Origin: an uncultured Bacilli bacterium
GTDB lineage: Bacteria; Bacillota_I; Bacilli_A; RF39; UBA660
Assembly (NCBI GenBank): GCA_947624915.1
Contig: CANQMF010000002.1
Coordinates: 1-49,955, forward strand
DNA: 49,955 bases
Reading direction: 5' to 3'
Part shown: piece by piece, positions 1-7,733 of the stretch
Numbering within the stretch: position 1 is the stretch's first letter
Layout: the number at the start of each line of letters is the position of its first letter
Position numbers and translations under genes: made by a program
The notes under the pieces: model-generated
Seen by the model: the letters and a program-made list of their open reading frames with translations, nothing else
What the model was told of the DNA's origin: nothing
Database searches by the model: none

Positions 1-76
1 AATACCCTAGATTTTTCATTTTTATGAAAAAAAGACAAATAAGTAAAAATGTTTACCTATTTGTCAACAGTCTGAA
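1..76. repeat. Left copy of a 76-bp inverted repeat at the window ends
   Basis: Bases 1-76 are the exact reverse complement of 49954-49879. The unit holds two dyads, one at about 14-30 and a longer one at 34-65 with a T-tract on the minus strand, so it contains an intrinsic terminator. Identity stops after base 76. Because base 49955 has no partner inside the window, the repeat may continue past the left edge. The flanking genes (truA, tilS) are core chromosomal genes, so this is more likely a dispersed terminator-bearing repeat that ended a contig than the tip of a linear replicon. Confidence 0.9.
27..65 (-). terminator. Rho-independent terminator after truA
   Basis: A 14-bp stem with one mismatch (34-47 with 52-65) and a 4-nt loop is followed on the minus strand by seven T residues (33-27). 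It lies 26 bp beyond the truA stop codon and would end the ecfA1-ecfA2-truA transcript. The whole terminator lies inside the 76-bp end repeat. Confidence 0.8.
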
Positions 77-91
77 ATAAGCTATGCTTAT

Positions 92-832
92 TTAATAGAA
101 AACATCATTTAAATATAATCCATTAGGTGGAGCTGTCTTGCCAGCTTTAGTACGATCCTCAGCTTTTAAGATATCAAAAACATCACTACTTTTGCGTTTT
201 CCCTCACCTATTTCAATCAAAAAACCTACTATATTACGAACCATATAGCGAAGGAATCCAGTACCAATAATAGAAATAACAATGTTATTAACATTTTTAG
301 GATCTCTTGTCACCGTTGTCTGAATAATTTTACGAACATAATCATTTTTATCATCATCATGCTTAGTAAAAGATTTAAAATTATGTTCACCCTCTAAATA
401 CTTTAATGCCCTTTCCATTTCCGCTACATCAAGGCGTTTATTATACTGATAAATGTAATTTTTCTCAATCGGGTTATATTCTCCCATATTAATTTTGTAG
501 ATATACTCTTTTGCTTTTACATTGAATCTAGCATGAAAATCTTCACCAACCTCTTCCACCCTTTTAACATAAATATCATCTGGTAACATTTTATTGAGAC
601 TATCTTTTAACTTATCAACTTTCATTTCCTTATCTAAATCAAAATGAGCTTTCTGGTTTAATGCATGAACACCAGCATCTGTCCTTCCAGTTGCTATAAC
701 AGATACATCTTTTCCGCTGTTTATTTTAGTCAAAACCCTTTCCAATTCTTTTTGAATAGTCTTTTGACCAGGTTGTTTCTGATATCCATTATATAAGGTT
801 CCATCATAAGCAAACGTTACAAAATATCTCAT
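92..832 (-). CDS. truA: tRNA pseudouridine(38-40) synthase TruA
   Basis: TruA converts uridines 38, 39 and 40 in the anticodon arm of many tRNAs to pseudouridine. The 246-residue protein has the family opening RYFVTFAYDGT and the catalytic block GRTDAGVHA, with the nucleophilic Asp at about residue 52; the length is normal. I start it at the ATG at 832 because a GGAGG lies 5 nt upstream. A TTG four codons earlier is in frame but overlaps that ribosome binding site. It is the last gene of an operon after ecfA1 and ecfA2, 21 bp downstream of ecfA2. Firmicutes often carry ecfA1-ecfA2-ecfT-truA, so the neighbourhood is normal except that ecfT is missing. Confidence 0.95.
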   Translation of the reverse strand: MRYFVTFAYDGTLYNGYQKQPGQKTIQKELERVLTKINSGKDVSVIATGRTDAGVHALNQKAHFDLDKEMKVDKLKDSLNKMLPDDIYVKRVEEVGEDFHARFNVKAKEYIYKINMGEYNPIEKNYIYQYNKRLDVAEMERALKYLEGEHNFKSFTKHDDDKNDYVRKIIQTTVTRDPKNVNNIVISIIGTGFLRYMVRNIVGFLIEIGEGKRKSSDVFDILKAEDRTKAGKTAPPNGLYLNDVFY

Positions 833-853
833 ACAAACCTCCAATACTATCTA

Positions 854-1687
854 TCAATAGTTTCTCAATATATCTTTTATCAAATCATTTATATCATCAC
901 GATTATTTATTTTTATATTTTTATTTCTTTTAACTAACTTTTCAAATGCCACTATTTTAGGTAATAGAATACCATTTTGCTTTAATTTTAAATCATCTTG
1001 AAATACATCCAATTTAGTTCCATCCAATACTACTTTACCATTGCCCAGAATAAATATATAATCTGCTAATTGATAAATAAAATCACTGTCATGGGAAAAT
1101 AAAATAACCGTTTTCCCATATCTATGCTTTATTGTTCTCAATATACTCAAAAGTGTTTTACGTTCTTTAGAATCTAATCCAACTGTAGGTTCATCAAACA
1201 CTATAACTTTAGGATTGAAAGCTAAAACGCTAGCTAAAGCAACCAACCTAATTTCTCCCGTACTGAGCGTAAAAGGATCGCGATCTAAATAGCTACTATC
1301 TAAACCAACCATTTTCAAAGAATCATTAACTCTCTTTTCAATATTGTTCTTCTTATAATTAAATAAGTCTAAACCAAAAGATATCTCATCTCTTACTGTT
1401 TCACAAAAAAAATCATTTTCAGGAAATTGACTAACCATTCCAACATTAAAACGTAAATCATTAATATCTTTAGAAGACATTTTCTGAGTAATGTCATGGT
1501 CACCAACCAAAATAATGCCTTTCGTAGGTTTTATCACTGATTCCAACATCTCGCCAATAATTGACTTTCCACTGCCAGTGTGTCCCATAATAGCATTTAT
1601 TTTTCCTGCCTTTAATCGAATATTAAGATTATTTAAAACATTCTTCTTAGCTACAATATACTGAACTTCTTTAAAATCTATGTCCAC
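854..1687 (-). CDS. ecfA2: ECF transporter ATPase EcfA2
   Basis: This is one of the two ATPases that power energy-coupling-factor importers of vitamins and metal ions. The 277-residue protein has Walker A GHTGSGKS (about residues 35-42; the His-Thr form is typical of EcfA2), a Q-loop near SQFPEND, the signature LSTGE in place of LSGGQ, Walker B VIVFDEP, a D-loop GLDS and the switch His in FSHD. The C-terminal tail of about 55 residues is typical of the subfamily. Its start overlaps the 3' end of ecfA1 by 10 bp, so the two are translationally coupled. The departure of the signature motif from LSGGQ is modest. No EcfT gene follows. Confidence 0.88.
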   Translation of the reverse strand: MDIDFKEVQYIVAKKNVLNNLNIRLKAGKINAIMGHTGSGKSIIGEMLESVIKPTKGIILVGDHDITQKMSSKDINDLRFNVGMVSQFPENDFFCETVRDEISFGLDLFNYKKNNIEKRVNDSLKMVGLDSSYLDRDPFTLSTGEIRLVALASVLAFNPKVIVFDEPTVGLDSKERKTLLSILRTIKHRYGKTVILFSHDSDFIYQLADYIFILGNGKVVLDGTKLDVFQDDLKLKQNGILLPKIVAFEKLVKRNKNIKINNRDDINDLIKDILRNY

Positions 1688-2484
1688 AAAGCATTCACCA
1701 ACTTCTTCATTTCTAAATATGTTTTATCAATTACTTTATAATATTGTAGCTTTATTGATAAATCAATAACAAATGGTAAGTCAATTTTATTGTCGTAAAA
1801 TAGCTTTGGATTAAAAAAAGCTTTTTCAGTTTTTTCTTGTAATACCAAATTTCCGCCGCCAATAATAATCACATCGCTCCCTTGAAGTAAATCTTCACTA
1901 TCATGGGTCATGTTAATAATAGTCACACCATTTTTATTAATTTCCTTTAAAATTTTAAATATTTTTTCACGCATAACAGCGTCAATCATCGTCAATCCAT
2001 CGTCTATTATCAATAATTTAGGTTCATGACTTAAGGCAATGGCTAAAGCAATCAATTGTTTTTGGCCAGCACTCAGACAATTAGAATTTATATCAAGCAA
2101 TTCTTTAATATTTAATAAATCAGTTACAGCCTCAATTCGTTTATCGATATTTGAATTACTATAACCAAAATTTTTAAGGGCCAAAACAAGATCCCCTCTT
2201 ACTGTATCTGATAGGAATTGATTTCGAGGATTACAAAAAAGAACGCTAGTTTTTCTTCTTATTTCTTTAATATTCTTAGGATTAATAAACATATTATTAA
2301 TTTTTACATATGATTTAGCATTAACTAATCCCAACATAATACGGGCTAAAGTTGTTTTCCCACTACCACTACTACCCATAATAGTTGTGAATGACCCTGC
2401 AGGAATGCTTAAAGAAAAGTCATCAAAAACACGTTTTTCACCAAAACTAAAATTTAAATGTTTTATCTCAACAATATTGCCCAC
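1678..2484 (-). CDS. ecfA1: ECF transporter ATPase EcfA1
   Basis: This is the partner ATPase of EcfA2 in an energy-coupling-factor module. Visible motifs are Walker A GSSGSGKT, a Q-loop CNPRNQF, signature LSAGQ, Walker B LLIIDD and the switch His in MTHDSED. The residue after the Walker B Asp, normally the catalytic Glu, is Asp here (IDDG). ATPase activity may therefore be low or asymmetric between the subunits. I prefer the GTG at 2484 (268 residues), which has AAAGGTG 6 nt upstream. A GTG at 2493 lies inside that ribosome binding site. It opens the ecfA1-ecfA2-truA operon and is divergent from fhs. Confidence 0.85.
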   Translation of the reverse strand: MGNIVEIKHLNFSFGEKRVFDDFSLSIPAGSFTTIMGSSGSGKTTLARIMLGLVNAKSYVKINNMFINPKNIKEIRRKTSVLFCNPRNQFLSDTVRGDLVLALKNFGYSNSNIDKRIEAVTDLLNIKELLDINSNCLSAGQKQLIALAIALSHEPKLLIIDDGLTMIDAVMREKIFKILKEINKNGVTIINMTHDSEDLLQGSDVIIIGGGNLVLQEKTEKAFFNPKLFYDNKIDLPFVIDLSIKLQYYKVIDKTYLEMKKLVNALWT

Positions 2485-2507
2485 ATTTATCACCTTTCAA
2501 TTAATAT

Positions 2508-2536
2508 ATTATAGTATATACCACCCTTAAAGTAAA
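2508..2536 (-). promoter_or_regulatory. Candidate sigma-A promoter of ecfA1
   Basis: On the minus strand TTTACT (2536-2531) and TATAAT (2513-2508) are separated by 17 bp. The spacer contains the 12-mer GGGTGGTATATA, which recurs on the other strand in the fhs leader (2821-2832). The -10 element is perfect and the -35 is weak. Confidence 0.5.
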
Positions 2537-2597
2537 GTATATTATTACATATAAAAAGTCTATCCATGACTAATTAGCCACTTTTACATAAATAAAT

Positions 2598-2653
2598 TTG
2601 ACACATTTAAAGTTTTTAATTAAGATGACTTTAATAAACAAGTATGGTATAAT
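2598..2653 (+). promoter_or_regulatory. Candidate promoters of fhs
   Basis: TTGACA at 2598-2603 is followed after 17 bp by TAAGAT (2621-2626). A second candidate is an extended -10, TGGTATAAT, at 2645-2653. Either would give a leader of roughly 230-260 nt before fhs, so the transcript has a long untranslated region. Confidence 0.5.
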
Positions 2654-2659
2654 AACGGT

Positions 2660-2891
2660 GAATTTAGCTTATAAGGAGTACACATAAAATATTTTGCAAT
2701 AGTTGAGCTATTTTAAACTATTCTATAAAGGTTTAAAAAATTTTAATTTAAGCCACCAAATCACTCATTAATCTATAATTAGATAGACTGAATCCATGTT
2801 GTGAGCTTAATTATATGACTGGGTGGTATATAAGAAAAAATATGAGTAGAAAGGAGTTAATCAATTATAGAATTGATTATACGTAATTTTT
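2660..2891 (+). promoter_or_regulatory. Long structured leader of fhs, possible RNA regulator
   Basis: The leader contains several hairpins: 2698-2722 (7-bp stem), 2811-2833 (TTATAT/ATATAA closing an 11-nt loop) and 2858-2879 (perfect 9-bp stem, 4-nt loop). The loop of the second one, GACTGGGTGGT, could pair with GCCACC at about 2751-2756 as a pseudoknot. The ribosome binding site AAAGGAG (2850-2856) is 35 nt from the fhs ATG, and the third hairpin sits between them. A 14-codon reading frame (2842-2886) overlaps this region and ends 5 nt before fhs. The sequence TATATGACTG resembles the start of the ZTP (pfl) riboswitch, but I cannot find that motif's conserved 3' half, so no known class is assigned. 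Confidence 0.4.
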
Positions 2892-4538
2892 ATGAAGTCA
2901 GATATCGAAATAGCCAATAGTATCAAATTAAAACCAATCGAAGAAATTGCCCAAAAGATTGGTATTCAAGAGGAAGAATTAATACTATATGGTAAATATA
3001 AAGCTAAAATTAATAAAACAAAAGGTAATAAAAAAGGGAAATTAATCCTTGTGACATCCATTAATCCAACACCATATGGTGAGGGTAAAACAACTATGAG
3101 TATTGGTTTATGCGATGCTTTAAATGAATTAGGCCATAAAGCAATTGTTGCCTTACGTGAACCGTCTTTAGGGCCAGTTTTTGGCATTAAAGGGGGAGCT
3201 ACCGGTGGAGGATATGCGCAAATTGTACCCATGGAAGATATAAATCTACATTTTACTGGTGATATTCACGCTGTAACAACAGCTAATAATTTACTATGCG
3301 CAGCTATAGATAATCACCTATTCCAAGGCAATGAATTAAATATTAATCCAGAAACCATTGCTTTTAAAAGATGCTTAGATATTAATGATCGTTCTCTACG
3401 CAAAATAACAATTGGTAATGGTAAAAAAGAAATTAGACGGAACGAATCGTTCAATATATCAGTTGCATCCGAAATAATGGCTATTCTTTGTTTAGCTGAC
3501 GATCTAAAAGATCTAAAATACAAACTTAGCAATATTTTTATTGGCTACAATTTTAATAACAAGCCTATATATGCTAAAGATTTAAAGATTGAAAATGCTT
3601 TAACTATAATTTTAAAAGATGCTATTAGGCCTAACCTAGTTCAAACATTAGAGGGAAATCCTGCCATTATCCATGGTGGTCCATTTGCCAATATTGCACA
3701 TGGTTGCAACTCTTTAATCGCTACAAAACTAGCTCTTTCTTTAGGGGAATATGTTGTTACAGAAGCTGGTTTTGGTTCCGATTTAGGTGCAGAAAAATTT
3801 TTCGATATAAAGTGCAGATATGGTCATTTAAAGCCTAACTGTATTATTATAAATGCTACTATCCGTAGTCTTAAATACAATGGTGGATGTCAAAATCATG
3901 AATTAACTCAAGAAAATTTAACATATTTAAAAAAGGGTATTAGTAATCTCAAAGTACATATTGAAAACATGAGACAATACTCAAACAATATTATTGTTTG
4001 TTTAAATGACTTTATCACGGATACTAATGAAGAGATATCTTATGTTAAAAATTTTGTAAAAAATATGGGATGTGAGTTTGTTGTATCAAAAGCTTTTTCG
4101 CAAGGTGGAAAAGGAGCTATTGAATTAGCCAACAAAGTCATTAACATGTGTAATCAACCCATTGATTTTAAATATTTGTATCATATAGAAGATTCAATTA
4201 TAAATAAAATTGAAATAATAAGTACCAAAATATACCACGCCAACAAGGTTATATATGAAGATAATGTTTTAGCTGATATACAAAGACTCGAAGATATGGG
4301 GTATCGCAACCTACCAATATGCATTGCCAAAACCCAATACTCAATATCTGATAACGCTAAATTGCTCGGTTATCCAACCAATCATGAAGTAAGGGTTAAA
4401 AGTGTCCAATTAGCTAGTGGTGCTGGTTTTATTGTCGTATTAATGGGAAATATTATGACTATGCCTGGTTTATCTAAAACGCCGGCTTATGAAAATATGC
4501 ATATCAATAATAACGGCAAAATTTCTGGTCTATACTAA
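2892..4538 (+). CDS. fhs: Formate-tetrahydrofolate ligase
   Basis: This enzyme joins formate to tetrahydrofolate using ATP, giving 10-formyl-THF for purine and fMet-tRNA synthesis. The protein has 548 residues (family about 555). It carries the P-loop TPYGEGKT (residues 60-67) and the conserved stretch REPSLGPVFGIKGGATGGGY, followed by the IHAVTTANNLL region. The ATG at 2892 is the only standard start near the conserved N-terminus, because an in-frame TGA lies 18 bp upstream. The ribosome binding site is unusually far away; see the leader entry. It is a single-gene unit, divergent from ecfA1 and closed by its own terminator. Confidence 0.96.
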   Translation: MKSDIEIANSIKLKPIEEIAQKIGIQEEELILYGKYKAKINKTKGNKKGKLILVTSINPTPYGEGKTTMSIGLCDALNELGHKAIVALREPSLGPVFGIKGGATGGGYAQIVPMEDINLHFTGDIHAVTTANNLLCAAIDNHLFQGNELNINPETIAFKRCLDINDRSLRKITIGNGKKEIRRNESFNISVASEIMAILCLADDLKDLKYKLSNIFIGYNFNNKPIYAKDLKIENALTIILKDAIRPNLVQTLEGNPAIIHGGPFANIAHGCNSLIATKLALSLGEYVVTEAGFGSDLGAEKFFDIKCRYGHLKPNCIIINATIRSLKYNGGCQNHELTQENLTYLKKGISNLKVHIENMRQYSNNIIVCLNDFITDTNEEISYVKNFVKNMGCEFVVSKAFSQGGKGAIELANKVINMCNQPIDFKYLYHIEDSIINKIEIISTKIYHANKVIYEDNVLADIQRLEDMGYRNLPICIAKTQYSISDNAKLLGYPTNHEVRVKSVQLASGAGFIVVLMGNIMTMPGLSKTPAYENMHINNNGKISGLY

Positions 4539-4573
4539 AAAATGTCCTTTGATAAGTCAAAAGACATTTTTTT
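4537..4573 (+). terminator. Rho-independent terminator of fhs
   Basis: AAAATGTC (4539-4546) pairs with GACATTTT (4563-4570) around a 16-nt loop and is followed by further T residues. It begins at the fhs stop codon. Confidence 0.8.
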
Positions 4574-4892
4574 ATATCAATATATGTTTTAGGATTATGC
4601 GTTTTTATTTTTTAATATTAAACTATCATAGTTTATTTGAAAACCGCTTTAGTTTATAACTATTAATTTTAAATTTAACTAAAATAACAACATTAAACTA
4701 AGTTACACTAAAATTTTCTTTCATTTCAATACCTTAACATTCTATTTATTCATTAAAAAATGACAGCTATTCCCTATATTATAATATCTTTAATCTTTTA
4801 TAACCTAACACTTGAAACCTGATATCAAGAAATTTCCTTTACGTAAAGAAATCCTAGTAAGTTAAAATTAATAATTTTCTAATTATATTACG
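4574..4892. other. AT-rich intergenic stretch without a recognisable gene
   Basis: These 319 bp lie between the fhs terminator and the 3' end of the dipeptidase gene, which faces it. No reading frame with a plausible start and ribosome binding site is seen on either strand. The only notable structure is a 12-bp perfect palindrome, CTTTACGTAAAG, near 4837-4850, which has no T-tract. Confidence 0.6.
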
Positions 4893-6233
4893 TTATATAT
4901 CTTGTAATACAGCAACTAGCCAATCATATACACGTATAACTGATTCAATTTCAACGCGTTCATTGACAGAATGTAAATCATATATATTAGGTGCTATCAC
5001 GCAAGCATCTAGATTATCAATATTTTTAGCGAATATACCTACTTCTAAACCAGCATGTACTCTTTCTAAAACTACCTTTTTCCCATATAATTTTTCGTAT
5101 TTATTCATCAATAATTCTCTTAATGGTGATATCTCTTTATACGTAAAGAATGGTTTTTGATCAACCAACTTAAATGTCATTCGTGTGCATAACTCCTTAA
5201 CTAAATGGATATATTTTTCCTCATCTGCATTATCTGAACTTCTAATACTTAGATCAATGTGCATAACTTCATTCTCAAAATAAATTTTACCTAAATTTAA
5301 AGATGTTTGTGGAAAAGTGTCTGCGTAAGTCAACACTCCAACAGGAATATTGTGCATAAACTCAACTATTGTGTTTGAATCCTCTCTCGTCATAACTTTT
5401 GCACATTGATCAACTTGTTCAATATCTATTTTAATAGTAGGAAAGTGTGCATAAATAGTTTCAGGGATTTTTATTACCTGTTCTGTTGCAATTATACATG
5501 TACAACTACTAGGTATAACATTTAACCTATCGCCCCCTAAAATAGAGACAATACCTACATCATCTATCTCATATAAAAGCTCACCCATTATCTTGATAGC
5601 ATTTCCTCTATTTTTATCGATATCCGTACCAGAGTGACCACCCAACAAGCCAGAAATACTAATCTTATAACATGGCTTATCATTATTAGTATAGTTGATA
5701 TCTTTACTTACATTTATGATAGCCATACCTGCACTTGAAACTTCAATAACACCTTCGCTAGTTCCGTCTAAACTAATTAATTTATGACTATTAAGTTTTG
5801 TATAATCAAGTTGATAAGCACCTTCCATTGTGGTTTCTTCTTGTACGGTAAAAACAGCTTCAATATTAGGTATACTAATATCATCATTTGCCAAAATAGC
5901 TAATATAATAGCACATCCTATACCATCATCAGCACCTAGCGTTGTTTTATTAGCTTTATAAAAGCCATCATCAATGTACCAATCAATTCCTTTATTCTCA
6001 AAATCAAAATAGTCTGTACTGGTGCAAACCATGTCAGTATGTGCCTGCAAAATAATACTATCTTTAGAACCATTATTACTTTGTTTTTTTATAATAACGT
6101 TACCAATACAATCAACTTCATACGCTAAGTGATATTTTTTAGCAAATCTACATAAATATTCACTAATTCTTCTCTCATGTCCTGATTCTCTTGGTATACT
6201 TAAAAAATCTTCAAAAAAATTGAAAGTATTCAT
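4893..6233 (-). CDS. pepD: Aminoacyl-histidine dipeptidase (PepD type, M20 family)
   Basis: M20-family PepD enzymes are cytosolic di-zinc peptidases that hydrolyse Xaa-His and related dipeptides. The sequence has the metal-site blocks LQAHTDMVC, TLGADDGIG and TVQEETTMEGA, the lid-domain segment GLLGGHSGTDI, and the C-terminal HAGLEVG with the last metal ligand in DLHSVNERV. Length is about 446 residues, slightly short of E. coli PepD (485). Three in-frame ATGs stand close together. The first (6245) has no ribosome binding site, while GGGTGAG lies just before the second and third, so I chose 6233. It has no operon partner and is divergent from the germination operon. Confidence 0.88.
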   Translation of the reverse strand: MNTFNFFEDFLSIPRESGHERRISEYLCRFAKKYHLAYEVDCIGNVIIKKQSNNGSKDSIILQAHTDMVCTSTDYFDFENKGIDWYIDDGFYKANKTTLGADDGIGCAIILAILANDDISIPNIEAVFTVQEETTMEGAYQLDYTKLNSHKLISLDGTSEGVIEVSSAGMAIINVSKDINYTNNDKPCYKISISGLLGGHSGTDIDKNRGNAIKIMGELLYEIDDVGIVSILGGDRLNVIPSSCTCIIATEQVIKIPETIYAHFPTIKIDIEQVDQCAKVMTREDSNTIVEFMHNIPVGVLTYADTFPQTSLNLGKIYFENEVMHIDLSIRSSDNADEEKYIHLVKELCTRMTFKLVDQKPFFTYKEISPLRELLMNKYEKLYGKKVVLERVHAGLEVGIFAKNIDNLDACVIAPNIYDLHSVNERVEIESVIRVYDWLVAVLQDI

Positions 6234-6320
6234 CATCTCACCCATTTAAATAATATCATACAAACCTTAAAAATTATACATAGTTTTTAAAGTTCGTGAA
6301 ATACTAAAAAGGGTGATAGT

Positions 6321-7733
6321 ATGCAACAAATAATAGATCAAATAAAAAAGAACTTAGGTAATAGTAGCGACATTGTTGAACGCCAAATAAAAAATATTAC
6401 TTATATTTATTTAGAAAGTGTGACTAGCGATGACAAAGTAAGTGACTTTTTAAATAAAAGTATCGTCCAAATAAGTACTATTGACATTCTTTTTCAAGAA
6501 CTACAAAATTATATATATAATTCACACTTAGAAATATTAAATGATCTAAATGAGTGTTACTACTATCTTGCTTCTGGTTATACTTGCATTTTTGTTGATA
6601 ATTGTAAACAGTATATCGCTGTCGAAACAAAACAGAAACTAGACCGTGGTATTACTGTATCAGATGCTGAACCATTGATAAGAGGGCCTAAAGACAGTTT
6701 TACAGAAAATAATGCAGTAAACATTGGCTTAATCCGAAAGAGGATTAAAGATCATAACTTATGGTTCGAAGAAACAAAAATTGGCCGTAGAACGAAGACA
6801 AAAGTTAGTATTGCCTACATAAAAAATATAGCCAAAGAAAAAAGCATTAATAAAATTAAAAAAATCCTAAAAAAGATAGATATCGATGGCGTTATTGATA
6901 GTGGATATATTAGAGATTTTTTAGAGAAAAGCCAAAAAACATCTTTTCCCAAAACAATTAGCACGGAAAGGCCAGACTTAACATGCATCAATCTTTTAAA
7001 TGGCAAAATTGTTATATTAGTTGAAAACAGTCCAACTGTTTTAATTTTACCTGCTACTTTAGATGATTTTTTGAAATCATCTGAAGATTATTATCTTAAA
7101 CCCATTAATGCTACTTTTAGCCGTGTTTTAAGGTATATTGCTTTTATTGTAACTATTTTTACACCAGCTTTATACATTGCACTTATGACTTTTAATCAGG
7201 AAATGATCCCCGATCAACTTTTAATCTCTTTAGCTACACAAAGAAGTCAGGTGCCATTCCCTACTTTTATAGAAGTTTTAATATTTATTATTATTTTTGA
7301 GATATTGCGTGAAGCTGATATTAGAGCACCCAGTGTTTCTGGAGCTTCTATGAGTATTGTTGGAGCTCTGGTACTAGGCGATGCTGCTGTAACAGCTGGT
7401 TTAGTATCGCCCATTGTTATTATAGTCGTTGCCATCACATCAATATGTGAACTGGTTTTTAGCGATGTAGATATGGGTAATGCTATAAGACAATGGCGTT
7501 TGATATTTATTTTTTCAACTATTTTTACGGGTATAATAGGTATTGTTTCCGCAACGCTTATTCTAATTATTAAATTAGCCAGCATTGAAACATTAGACAC
7601 ACCTTATTTAATACCGTTTAGCCCATTAACAAAAAATATTATTAAAGATAGTATTATCATTGCCCCAGCAAATAAACGTAAAGAAAGACCTAAAAGTTTA
7701 GCTCCAAATCAAAAGAAAGTTGGTGCACAATGA
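6321..7733 (+). CDS. gerKA: Spore germination receptor A subunit (GerA/GerKA family)
   Basis: A subunits of germinant receptors sit in the spore inner membrane and, with B and C subunits, trigger germination when nutrients bind. The 470-residue protein has the soluble N-terminal region (about 1-240, including DRGITVSDAEPLIRGPKDSF and NIGLIRKRI, both family hallmarks). A membrane region of several helices follows (about 265-440, with READIRAPSVSGASMSIVGA). The start has GGGTGAT 5 nt upstream. It overlaps the C subunit by 4 bp, and the order A-C-B matches the B. subtilis gerK operon. The germinant cannot be told from sequence. Expression in the forespore is expected from family knowledge, but I could not identify a convincing sigma-G promoter. 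Confidence 0.93.
   Translation: MQQIIDQIKKNLGNSSDIVERQIKNITYIYLESVTSDDKVSDFLNKSIVQISTIDILFQELQNYIYNSHLEILNDLNECYYYLASGYTCIFVDNCKQYIAVETKQKLDRGITVSDAEPLIRGPKDSFTENNAVNIGLIRKRIKDHNLWFEETKIGRRTKTKVSIAYIKNIAKEKSINKIKKILKKIDIDGVIDSGYIRDFLEKSQKTSFPKTISTERPDLTCINLLNGKIVILVENSPTVLILPATLDDFLKSSEDYYLKPINATFSRVLRYIAFIVTIFTPALYIALMTFNQEMIPDQLLISLATQRSQVPFPTFIEVLIFIIIFEILREADIRAPSVSGASMSIVGALVLGDAAVTAGLVSPIVIIVVAITSICELVFSDVDMGNAIRQWRLIFIFSTIFTGIIGIVSATLILIIKLASIETLDTPYLIPFSPLTKNIIKDSIIIAPANKRKERPKSLAPNQKKVGAQ

Noticed and set aside
2806..2834. T-box-like word GGGTGGTA in the fhs leader
   Set aside because: The conserved T-box sequence continues ACCGCG, which is absent. There is also no recognisable specifier stem.
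4834..4853. Palindrome CTTTACGTAAAG after fhs
   Set aside because: It has no T-tract and no known operator match. Palindromes of AT-rich words are common in this DNA.
6277..6306. Possible sigma-G promoter before gerKA (TACATA, 17 bp, AATACTA)
   Set aside because: The predicted start point would fall inside the ribosome binding site (6311-6316), so it is unlikely to be correct.
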